NCBI RefSeq assembly: GCF_012838985.1
Contig: NZ_DUOE01000181.1
Coordinates: 1 to 50,016, forward strand
Source of the DNA: Corynebacterium sp.
Lineage (GTDB): Bacteria > Actinomycetota > Actinomycetes > Mycobacteriales > Mycobacteriaceae
DNA length: 50,016 nt
Direction of reading: 5' to 3'
Shown: in pieces, positions 43,975 through 50,016 of the stretch
Layout of the letters: the number at the start of each line of letters is the position of its first letter
How positions within the stretch are numbered: the first letter of the stretch is position 1
Notes under the pieces: generated by a model
Seen by the model: the letters and a program-made list of their open reading frames with translations, nothing else
What the model was told of the DNA's origin: nothing
Database searches by the model: none
Made by a program: the position numbers and the translations under genes

Positions 43975-45293
43975 CCCTGGACAGTTCCTCTCCCCGCACC
44001 ACCTACGAGGGGGATCTTCCCCCCGGATTCCGCCCCCGTCCGGGCCCGCGGCCCGAGCGCAGCGTGTGGATCGGCGGCGCCGATCCGGTGGCTGACGCCC
44101 CCGAGAAGAAGACCCGCGTCATCGGCATCGACGCCGCCCGTGGTCTGGCGCTCATCGGCATGATCGCGACGCATGTCCTGCCGTCGTTCCACACGGCCAC
44201 CGGTGAGCCGACCCTGCAGTGGTCCCTGTTCGCCGGCAACGCGGCAGCCCTCTTCGCGCTGCTCGCGGGAATCTCCCTCACCATGATGACGGGCCGGACC
44301 ACCCCTCACACGGGACGTCGCTGGGTCCGGAGCGCAGTCGCGATCCTCGTCCGCGCACTGCTCATGTTCTCCGTCTTCGGGCTGGTGCTCAACGTCCTGG
44401 CGATCCCGGTGTACAACATCCTCCCCTACTACGCCCTGCTGTTCCTGCTGGCGATCCCGTTCACGCTGCTCCGACCGCTGCAGCTGCTGGTGGTGTCGAT
44501 CCTGTTCGGGGTGGGTGGCCCGGTGGCGATCTACCTGATCAACAGGAGCGTCGACTACACCGTCTTCTCCAGCCCCACCTTCACCGACCTCAGCGCTGAT
44601 CCCGCAGGTGTGATGCTCAGTCTGTTCTCGGGCGGAGCCTTCCCGGTGCTCACCTGGATGACCTTCATCTGTCTCGGCCTCATGCTGGGGCGGATGGGTC
44701 TGGAGAGGCTCTCCGTCCAGATCCAGCTGGCGGCCTCCGGTGTGATCCTCATGGTCGCCTCGAGCGCCCTGTCCGGATTCCTCCTCAACGCAGGTGGAGG
44801 CTGGCAGCAGATCATGGCCTCCAACCCCGCCATGACCACCGAGGACGCCTTCGACATCTCCGTGTACGGAACGCCGGCGGGCAGCTTCCAGTTCTCCCCC
44901 ACGACGTGGTGGTGGCTGGCGGTCGACGGGCCCCACACCAACACGCCGCTCTCGATCGGGTACAGCGCCGGTGTCGCCCTGCTCATCCTCGGCGGTGCTC
45001 TCCTGGTGAGCCGGGTGTGGGCGGACATGCTCACCCCTCTCATCGCGGCCGGCAGCATGACCCTGACGATGTACACGGCGCACCTGGTCTTCATCACCTT
45101 CGTCGACACGACGACCCTCCCGATGCTCTGGTTCGTCATCCAGATCGGCTTCGCCCTGCTCTTCGCCACCATCTGGAAGATGAGTGTGGGACGTGGACCG
45201 TTCGAGGGCTTCGTCGCCCGGGTCTCCAAGTGGACTGCGGGACTGCTGGTCCCCGGACAGGAATCCCCGGGTAAACACCGCTCGGATTCCTGA
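43971..45293 (+). CDS. DUF418/DUF1624-like multi-pass membrane protein
   Basis: A 440-residue membrane protein with about ten helices and a Pro/Arg-rich cytosolic N-terminus of about 55 residues. RVIGIDAARGLALIGMIATHVL is the start signature of the heparan-alpha-glucosaminide N-acetyltransferase-like/DUF418 group, whose members move acyl groups across membranes or are of unknown function. GSMTLTMYTAHLVFI near the C-terminus is the DUF418-type motif. The ATG is in an ATGA overlap with the synthetase stop, so the two are translated together. A role in transferring or exporting the synthetase product is a reasonable inference, without direct proof. Confidence 0.82.
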   Translation: MTLDSSSPRTTYEGDLPPGFRPRPGPRPERSVWIGGADPVADAPEKKTRVIGIDAARGLALIGMIATHVLPSFHTATGEPTLQWSLFAGNAAALFALLAGISLTMMTGRTTPHTGRRWVRSAVAILVRALLMFSVFGLVLNVLAIPVYNILPYYALLFLLAIPFTLLRPLQLLVVSILFGVGGPVAIYLINRSVDYTVFSSPTFTDLSADPAGVMLSLFSGGAFPVLTWMTFICLGLMLGRMGLERLSVQIQLAASGVILMVASSALSGFLLNAGGGWQQIMASNPAMTTEDAFDISVYGTPAGSFQFSPTTWWWLAVDGPHTNTPLSIGYSAGVALLILGGALLVSRVWADMLTPLIAAGSMTLTMYTAHLVFITFVDTTTLPMLWFVIQIGFALLFATIWKMSVGRGPFEGFVARVSKWTAGLLVPGQESPGKHRSDS

Positions 45294-45355
45294 CCCGGAA
45301 CATTCACGACGGAGAAAAACCCGCACCGCACCCCCTGTGGTCTGACCGATGGGTA

Positions 45356-45361
45356 TAAGGT
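45356..45361 (+). promoter_or_regulatory. -10 element, leaderless MFS gene
   Basis: TATAAGGT spans 45354-45361; TAAGGT ends 7 bases before the GTG at 45369. There is no Shine-Dalgarno. Confidence 0.5.
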
Positions 45362-45368
45362 GTGATGC

Positions 45369-46733
45369 GTGACTCATCCGATACTGACCCCACACCCCCG
45401 CGAACAGGTGACCCCTAAGGCGCTCATCGTCTGGGTGACCGCCGTGATGGTGTACGTCGTCGCCATCACGGGGCGCACCTCCTTCGGTGTCGCCTCCGTC
45501 GACGCGATCGACCGGTTCGGTGTCGACGCCTCCCGCATCGCCGTCTTCACCGCCGTCCAGATCGGCGTCTACGCCTTCGCGCAGATCCCCGTCGGCATGC
45601 TCATCGACCGCTTCGGCCCCCGCCGACTGCTCGTCGCCGGCGCCCTCGTCATGGCCACGGGGCAGGTGCTCCTCGGATTCACCAGTTCCTACTGGGTGGC
45701 CATCGGCGCCCGTGTGCTCATCGGTGCCGGTGACGCGACCGCCTTCCTGTCGGTCATGCGCATCCTCCCCTACTGGTTCCCGCTGAAGAAGACGCCGCTG
45801 TTCACCCAGATGACCGCGGCGATCGGCCAGACCGGCCAGTTCCTCTCCGCCGTGCCCTTCCTCGCGCTGCTCCACGGCCCCGGCTGGACCACCGCCTTCC
45901 TCTCCCTCGGCGCCACCGGAGTCCTCATCGCCATCGCCGCAGGCGTGGCGGTGGCGGACTCCCCGGAGACCTGGGCGGCGTCGAAAAGCACGGCGGACCC
46001 GGATGACGTCCGTGAGAAGCAGGCCCCGCCGCCGAAGATCCCCATCGGCACCCTGCTGCTCACCGTGATGAAGGAGCCGTTGTGCTGGCAGGGCTTCTTC
46101 AACCACTACTCAGCGATGCTCCTGCAGATCGTGTTCACGCTGCTGTGGAGCGCGCCGATCATCACCCTCGGCATGGGACTGGAGCCGTCCGCCATCGGTG
46201 TGATCCTGACGATCAACGTCGTCGCGTCGATCTTCGCCGGCCCGATCCTGGGGCCGATCTCCGCACGACTGGGACGCAACCGTGTCCTCGCGTCGATCAC
46301 GTTCTCGGGATTCATCGGCCTGGCGTGGATCATCTTCTTCCTGCCGGAGGAGCCGCGCGGCCTCACGGCGATCATCATCGTCAACATCATCATGGCGCTG
46401 TTCACCCCCTCCTCGAACTTCGGTTTCGACGACATCCGCGAGGACCTCGACCGCCGCATCGTCGCCACCGCCACCGGCATGTCCAACATGGGCGGATTCT
46501 TCGCCGGCATGATCGCCGCCCAGCTGGTCGGTGTCCTCCTCGACCACTCCTCGCAGGGCGCGGCCTACACGTGGGCCGACTTCCGCTTCGCCTGGTGGGC
46601 CGTCATCGTCACCTGGGCCATCGGCATGGCCGGGCTGATCACCTTCCGGATCATCGTCGCCCGCCGACGCCGTGAACAGGCGGCGTCCGGCCGCGGAACC
46701 GTCCGCATCGTGGACACCTCCGAGGGAGAATAA
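45369..46733 (+). CDS. Major facilitator superfamily transporter
   Basis: A 454-residue MFS carrier with twelve predicted helices split by a charged cytosolic loop (about 198-225). The loop 2-3 motif is GMLIDRFGPRRLLVAGA. The substrate cannot be told from the sequence. Unusual points are a helix segment GAGDATAFLSVMRILPYWFP and the C-terminal tail rich in Arg and Glu. It has its own leaderless promoter and is 75 bases after the DUF418-like gene, so it need not belong to the synthetase cluster, though a role as exporter is possible. Confidence 0.85.
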   Translation: MTHPILTPHPREQVTPKALIVWVTAVMVYVVAITGRTSFGVASVDAIDRFGVDASRIAVFTAVQIGVYAFAQIPVGMLIDRFGPRRLLVAGALVMATGQVLLGFTSSYWVAIGARVLIGAGDATAFLSVMRILPYWFPLKKTPLFTQMTAAIGQTGQFLSAVPFLALLHGPGWTTAFLSLGATGVLIAIAAGVAVADSPETWAASKSTADPDDVREKQAPPPKIPIGTLLLTVMKEPLCWQGFFNHYSAMLLQIVFTLLWSAPIITLGMGLEPSAIGVILTINVVASIFAGPILGPISARLGRNRVLASITFSGFIGLAWIIFFLPEEPRGLTAIIIVNIIMALFTPSSNFGFDDIREDLDRRIVATATGMSNMGGFFAGMIAAQLVGVLLDHSSQGAAYTWADFRFAWWAVIVTWAIGMAGLITFRIIVARRRREQAASGRGTVRIVDTSEGE

Positions 46734-46803
46734 GCCCGTCCGCCACCCCCGAAATAGGTGTTCATCTCTTCTTTTCCCTGGTGAGGCACCATGATCCTTA
46801 TCC

Positions 46804-47421
46804 ATGCGTAAGACCATCATCAGCCTCATCGCGGCCACCGCCGTGGCCTTCGGCTCCATTCAGCCGGCAACCGCCCAGTCCTCCTTCAGCTCGGAGGAGA
46901 CCACGGAGACCACCACGTCGATCAGCTCCCTGAGCTCCGCGGACACCTCGTCCGAGGATTCCACGGACGACACGGACACCCCGGCCGACGGCATCTCCGC
47001 CGCCGGCTCCCTCGAGTCCTCTTCCGAGGACGACCTCGCCCTCATCATCGGTGTCGCGGCCGTCACCGGCCTCATCGCCGGTGGCGTCCACTGGGCCGTC
47101 CAGCAGCGCCTGATCCCGAACCCGCTCCCGGGCATCATCCCGGATCCGGCTCCGATCCACGCCCCGGCTCCCGCTCCGGCACCGCAGCCTGCACCGGCTC
47201 CTGCTCCGGCTCCGGCTCCGCAGCCTGCCCCAGCACCGGCCCCTGCTCCGGCACCGGCCCCGGCTCCGCAGCCTGCCCCCGGCCCGGCCCCGGGCGTGCG
47301 CATTGTGTCTGGGGGAGCCTTCTGCAAGAACGCAGAGATCGGACAGCGCGGCCAAACCACCACCGGCAAGCCCATGACCTGCACTAAGTACCCGGGTGAG
47401 ACCCGCGCCCGCTGGCGCTAA
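46804..47421 (+). CDS. Exported Pro-Ala-rich protein with C-terminal Cys domain
   Basis: A 205-residue protein. Signal peptide 1-25 (cleavage expected after ATAQ), Ser/Thr/Glu/Asp-rich segment 26-77, hydrophobic helix 78-98 ([20 protein letters not shown]), Pro-Ala repeat 114-164, and a small C-terminal domain with two cysteines ([17 protein letters not shown] and [10 protein letters not shown]) that ends RARWR. Pro-Ala stretches often span the cell wall as stiff spacers, so the tail domain may be displayed beyond the peptidoglycan. Function unknown. No clear Shine-Dalgarno; promoter uncertain. A terminator lies 56 bases after the stop. Confidence 0.75.
   Translation: MRKTIISLIAATAVAFGSIQPATAQSSFSSEETTETTTSISSLSSADTSSEDSTDDTDTPADGISAAGSLESSSEDDLALIIGVAAVTGLIAGGVHWAVQQRLIPNPLPGIIPDPAPIHAPAPAPAPQPAPAPAPAPAPQPAPAPAPAPAPAPAPQPAPGPAPGVRIVSGGAFCKNAEIGQRGQTTTGKPMTCTKYPGETRARWR
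47143..47295 (+). repeat. Pro-Ala codon repeat
   Basis: Degenerate tandem CCG/GCT-type repeats coding for alternating Pro and Ala with Gln-Pro interruptions. Such tracts often vary in length between strains. Confidence 0.8.
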
Positions 47422-47476
47422 AGCCTGAGGGCAGTGCCTGCGAGCAATTGCTTTAGTCACTGCGGCGAGTAATCTC

Positions 47477-47512
47477 ATACGTGGACACCTTCCCAGGTGG
47501 CCACGTATTTTT
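47477..47512 (+). terminator. Terminator before the excalibur genes
   Basis: Stem 47477-47484 with 47501-47508, extended by an inner 5-bp stem (47486-47490 with 47495-47499), followed by TTTTT at 47508-47512. Confidence 0.85.
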
Positions 47513-47540
47513 CTGTGCTTTTCGACGTCAGCGAGGCCCC

Positions 47541-48059
47541 ATGCCCACCAGGCCCCCGTTCTCCCGGTACCGGGTTCTGGCTCTTTCCATCACAGCCTGC
47601 ATGGCGATGTCCGGCTGCGTCATCGACACCGCGGACAGCAGCCCGCAGCAGGCGTCCCTCCCGTTACCGCCGGTGACGACCACGGTGACCGCGACGACCA
47701 CCGCCACCTCCACCTCCACGGTGACTGCCGAACCGGTCACCGAGACGATGTACATCATCCCTGATGCCCTCACCGAGACCGTCACGGTCACCCCGGAGCC
47801 TGTCGTCGAGACGGTATATCCGGAGCCTGTCGTCGAGACGGTGTATCCGGAGCCTGTCGTCGCGACGGTGGTCGTGACAGAAACCGTCGAGGTACACCTC
47901 CAGCAGCAGGGGATGCCCGCCCCTCCCCCGGTGGCGGCGGCCACGTACTACCCGAACTGCACCGCCGCGCGTGCGGCCGGTGTCACCCCCATCTATCAGG
48001 GCGAACCGGGCTACGGCACCCACCTGGACCGTGACGGCGACGGCATCGCCTGCGAGTGA
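47541..48059 (+). CDS. Excalibur-domain lipoprotein
   Basis: A 172-residue exported protein. The hydrophobic signal ends ACMAMSGC, so Cys26 is the likely lipidated residue (Cys20 is an alternative). A Thr/Val-rich stalk follows, including three 9-residue PEPVVETVY units. The last 37 residues are an excalibur calcium-binding domain: YYPNCTAARAAGVTPIY, then GYGTHLDRDGDGIACE with the DxDxDG calcium loop and two cysteines. ATG with GAGG upstream. The following gene is a partial paralogue with the same terminal domain and a similar leader (AGCGAGG-(C/T)CCCATG), pointing to tandem duplication. The function of excalibur proteins is generally unknown; surface calcium binding is assumed. Confidence 0.85.
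   Translation: MPTRPPFSRYRVLALSITACMAMSGCVIDTADSSPQQASLPLPPVTTTVTATTTATSTSTVTAEPVTETMYIIPDALTETVTVTPEPVVETVYPEPVVETVYPEPVVATVVVTETVEVHLQQQGMPAPPPVAAATYYPNCTAARAAGVTPIYQGEPGYGTHLDRDGDGIACE
47793..47873 (+). repeat. Three tandem 27-bp repeats
   Basis: Units at 47793, 47820 and 47847, each coding PEPVV(E/A)TV(Y/V), almost identical at the DNA level. Confidence 0.85.
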
Positions 48060-48099
48060 CCCCCGTTCCTCTGTGTTCTCTCCCTGACAGCGAGGTCCC

Positions 48100-48879
48100 A
48101 TGACTCCCCTCTCCCCCACCCGGCCCCGGAAGCTCATCCGGAGGATCCTGGCGTTCGCCACGGTCGGTCTCGGTCTGCTCCTGTCGCTCACGTCCTTCGG
48201 CATGGGCGACTGGAGGGACATCCTCGGGGGAATCCTGCTGGGTGTGGCGTTCATGCTTCCCGGCGCGTGGTTCCTGTGGCAGGAGAAGATCGACCGGGAC
48301 AAGCTCGCCGCCTACGACGAGGCCGTTCGGCAGCACTCCTATTACTCCGGTCTCCTCGGTCCGGAGGATCATTCGGTCGTGAGCGGCATGGGGACTCCGG
48401 TACCTCCGCAGCCGACGAATCGCCGCTGGGGTCTGGTCTATCTGGGGGCCGTCGTGATCTTCGCCGTGGGGGCGGCCGTCCTTCCTCCCGTGGAACCGAG
48501 GCCCGATGGCGGGACCACGGTGACCACCACCCCGACCAGCACCTCGCAGGCCCCGGAACGTGTCACAGAGACAGTGGTCGTGACGTCCACGACCGACCCG
48601 GAGCCGACCCCCACGACCGATGCCCCGTCCCCGGTGCAGGCGACGACGCAGGTGATGGAATCCCACCACACCCCCATGCACGTCCCCTCCCCGGAGCAGG
48701 CGGACACGCAGCCCCAGAACTTCCTGGCTCCGGCGCCGGCACCGGAGCCTGCCCCGGCGGCCACGTACTACCCGAACTGCGCTGCGGCCCGCGCCGCCGG
48801 CGTGGCCCCGATCTACGAGGGGCAGCCCGGTTACGGCACACACCTGGACCGTGACCGGGACGGCATCGCCTGCGAGTAG
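48100..48879 (+). CDS. Excalibur-domain membrane protein
   Basis: A 259-residue protein with two close membrane helices (about 17-36 and 41-60), a cytosolic stretch with an acidic helix (QEKIDRDKLAAYDEAVRQH), a third helix (about 110-130) and an external Thr/Pro-rich stalk. The C-terminal excalibur domain (about 223-259) is nearly identical to that of the preceding gene (YYPNCAAARAAGVAPIY, HLDRDRDGIACE), though one calcium-loop Gly is Arg here. The leader before the ATG resembles that of the neighbour. The stop abuts that of the convergent AAA gene (TAG-CTA). Confidence 0.85.
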   Translation: MTPLSPTRPRKLIRRILAFATVGLGLLLSLTSFGMGDWRDILGGILLGVAFMLPGAWFLWQEKIDRDKLAAYDEAVRQHSYYSGLLGPEDHSVVSGMGTPVPPQPTNRRWGLVYLGAVVIFAVGAAVLPPVEPRPDGGTTVTTTPTSTSQAPERVTETVVVTSTTDPEPTPTTDAPSPVQATTQVMESHHTPMHVPSPEQADTQPQNFLAPAPAPEPAPAATYYPNCAAARAAGVAPIYEGQPGYGTHLDRDRDGIACE

Positions 48880-49584
48880 CTACTCCAGGATGTAGCGGAT
48901 CGTCCCCTGCGGGTCCTCCAGGAACTCCCGGGTGGCGATGACCGCCTCCGCCTCCTCGTAGACCGTCTCCTCCAGGCCGTCCTCGGTGATGTCGATGATC
49001 GCCGCATCGGGGATGGCCAGGATGATCGGCGAATGGGTGGCGATGATGAACTGCGCGCCCCTCTGCACCGCCCGGTGGATCTCGGCGACCAGCGCCATCT
49101 GCCGGACCACGGACAGCCCGGACTCGGGTTCGTCGAAGATGTAGAGTCCCGGGCTGTTGATCTGTTCCCCGAGGATCGACATGACTGACTCACCGTGTGA
49201 CATCTCGTGCCGGGACTCCGCGGCGTCGGGAAGCGTGTCGAAGACCGTCACCGTGTCGTAGTGGGTCTCCGCGCGCAGGAAGTATCCGCGTAACGGGATG
49301 TCGCGGCCCCGCAGGGAGAGCCAGCGGGACAGCGGCGAGTGCGTCGGGTGGACCTGCCCCCGGAAGGCGCGGTCACGGAGCGGACCACCGCCGGCGTCGA
49401 AACCGGCGGCGATGGCGATCGCCTCGACGAGCGTTGATTTTCCGGAACCGTTGTCGCCCACGAAGCAGGTGACCGGTGAGGTCAGACGCAGCGACTCATG
49501 CTGCAGCAGGTGCCGTACGACAGGCACCCGCGTGACGTAGGTGTCCTCCCTGATGGGCTCCACGCGCAGAGATCTGATGAACAT
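48880..49584 (-). CDS. AAA family ATPase (ABC-type fold)
   Basis: A 234-residue soluble ATPase. Walker A is GDNGSGKST, the signature-like loop is MSHGESVMSIL, Walker B is LYIFDEPESGLS and the switch histidine is in IIATHSPI. Such small stand-alone proteins occur in DNA repair, defence and unknown roles. No nuclease (TOPRIM) domain is fused here, and no obvious partner gene is adjacent, so I do not call it a defence system. The start is supported by TAACAT 6 bases upstream on the minus strand. Confidence 0.85.
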   Translation of the reverse strand: MFIRSLRVEPIREDTYVTRVPVVRHLLQHESLRLTSPVTCFVGDNGSGKSTLVEAIAIAAGFDAGGGPLRDRAFRGQVHPTHSPLSRWLSLRGRDIPLRGYFLRAETHYDTVTVFDTLPDAAESRHEMSHGESVMSILGEQINSPGLYIFDEPESGLSVVRQMALVAEIHRAVQRGAQFIIATHSPIILAIPDAAIIDITEDGLEETVYEEAEAVIATREFLEDPQGTIRYILE

Positions 49585-49590
49585 ACCCCC

Positions 49591-49596
49591 ATGTTA
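49591..49596 (-). promoter_or_regulatory. -10 element, leaderless AAA gene
   Basis: The minus strand reads TAACAT ending 6 bases before the ATG at 49584. Confidence 0.45.
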
Positions 49597-49623
49597 GTGG
49601 CGGAGATCACCCTTTGGCTGAGT

Positions 49624-49953
49624 TCAGTCGTTGCGGCGCGGCGGCTCCTGACGTCCGGTGAGGATGTCGATGACGCTGCGGATCGCGGCGTCCCCGATCT
49701 GACTCCCCTGCCCACCCCAGTTTCCGGAACCGAAGGGACCGCGGGGCTGTTCGGTGCGGGGTGTGGCTGCACCGGCGGGTGCGTCGCCGGACCCGTCGCG
49801 GGCGGCGGTGTCGGTGGCGGTGACGAGCAGCGTGGTGTCCTCCAGCTCGAGGCGGACGTCGTCGCTGACGCCGGCGGTGCGGGCGGCGTCGACGAGAGCG
49901 CGCAGGTCGGCGAAGGTGGCGTCGGAAAGATCGATGGACAGGGACAGTGACAT
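49624..49953 (-). CDS. Conserved hypothetical protein, 109 aa
   Basis: An unrecognised small acidic protein. The N-terminal 50 residues look like an alpha/beta unit (MSLSLSIDLSDATFADLRAL, then VRLELEDTTLLVTATD). A Gly/Pro-rich low-complexity middle (about 52-85) and a C-terminal helix (IGDAAIRSVIDILTGR) follow. No signal or membrane segment. GAGGAG precedes the ATG. It has its own promoter and is 39 bases upstream of the AAA gene on the same strand, so partial co-transcription is possible. Confidence 0.7.
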   Translation of the reverse strand: MSLSLSIDLSDATFADLRALVDAARTAGVSDDVRLELEDTTLLVTATDTAARDGSGDAPAGAATPRTEQPRGPFGSGNWGGQGSQIGDAAIRSVIDILTGRQEPPRRND

Positions 49954-49985
49954 TGTCGGCTCCTCATGTTTCGGGTTCGGGCCCC

Positions 49986-49991
49986 AGCGTA
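49986..49991 (-). promoter_or_regulatory. -10 element of the 49624 gene
   Basis: The minus strand reads TACGCT, giving a leader of about 25 bases with GAGGAG before the ATG at 49953. Confidence 0.4.
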
Positions 49992-50016
49992 AACGCGCGG
50001 GCCCCGAGGTGTCACC

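Noticed and set aside
43947-46106. 719-codon minus frame opposite the DUF418-like and MFS genes
   Set aside because: Antisense artefact crossing two well-supported genes and their promoter.
47143-47295. Pro-Ala repeat as CRISPR or origin iterons
   Set aside because: Degenerate codon repeat in frame with a signal-peptide protein.
48880-49584. AAA ATPase as part of a defence system
   Set aside because: No nuclease, methylase or toxin gene is adjacent; the neighbours are surface proteins and a small hypothetical.

Overview
The window is a high-GC actinobacterial chromosome segment that reads as a Corynebacterium. It carries the ctaF-ctaC / ltsA pair, a 2-oxoacid dehydrogenase E2 with three lipoyl domains, lipB-lipA, a succinate-exporter homologue, glnA and thrC. 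Several of these proteins match the C. glutamicum versions closely as I remember them. Many genes have a TANNNT -10 hexamer just before the start codon (leaderless transcripts), which also fits the genus. The species cannot be fixed from the sequence alone. No rRNA, tRNA, CRISPR array, insertion sequence or prophage was recognised.

Layout. 1-4.4 kb: cytochrome c oxidase subunits IV and II (minus strand) facing away from the asparagine synthase ltsA, then the Fe-S carrier erpA. 4.5-9.4 kb: a DUF3043 membrane protein with cobT, then ilvE, pepA and a small conserved protein. 9.4-18.6 kb: a lipoate-centred block with sucB/aceF (E2), gcvP-gcvT-gcvH, lipB, lipA and a DUF4191 protein; it makes lipoate and contains lipoylated or lipoate-dependent enzymes. 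18.7-22.4 kb: sucE-type exporter, RDD protein and glnA. 22.5-27.2 kb: two FMN-reductase-like paralogues with shared palindromic operators, a DUF1206 membrane protein and a zinc/manganese-type ABC importer. 27.5-30.9 kb: an apparent operon of an ornithine-cyclodeaminase-like protein (tyramine oxidase subunit B type), a second glutamine synthetase with altered active-site residues, and a YjdM/PhnA protein fused in frame to an unknown N-terminal domain. 30.9-37.1 kb (minus strand): thrC followed by a tightly coupled set: a 36-residue protein, a trypsin-like protease, a 1062-residue exonuclease/BRCT/sigma-region-4-like protein, and a Nudix hydrolase. 37.3-45.3 kb: a secreted alpha/beta hydrolase, a lipoprotein with an alanine-racemase-like domain, a 1330-residue Pls-type non-ribosomal peptide synthetase and a coupled multi-pass membrane acyltransferase-like protein. 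45.4-50 kb: MFS transporter, a Pro-Ala-rich exported protein, two excalibur-domain paralogues, an AAA ATPase and a small conserved protein.

The two best candidates for undescribed biology are (1) the Pls-type synthetase neighbourhood at 37.3-45.3 kb, with an AT-rich control region carrying two TGTA-N6-TACA palindromes and a foldable leader RNA, and (2) the exonuclease-TerB-like-BRCT-sigma-like protein, encoded with overlapping genes next to a membrane-anchored protease. Two further points stand out. CobT lacks both conserved glutamates of the family, including the catalytic one. Convergent gene pairs in this window end either in strong hairpins or in overlapping CTAG / abutting TAG-CTA stop codons.
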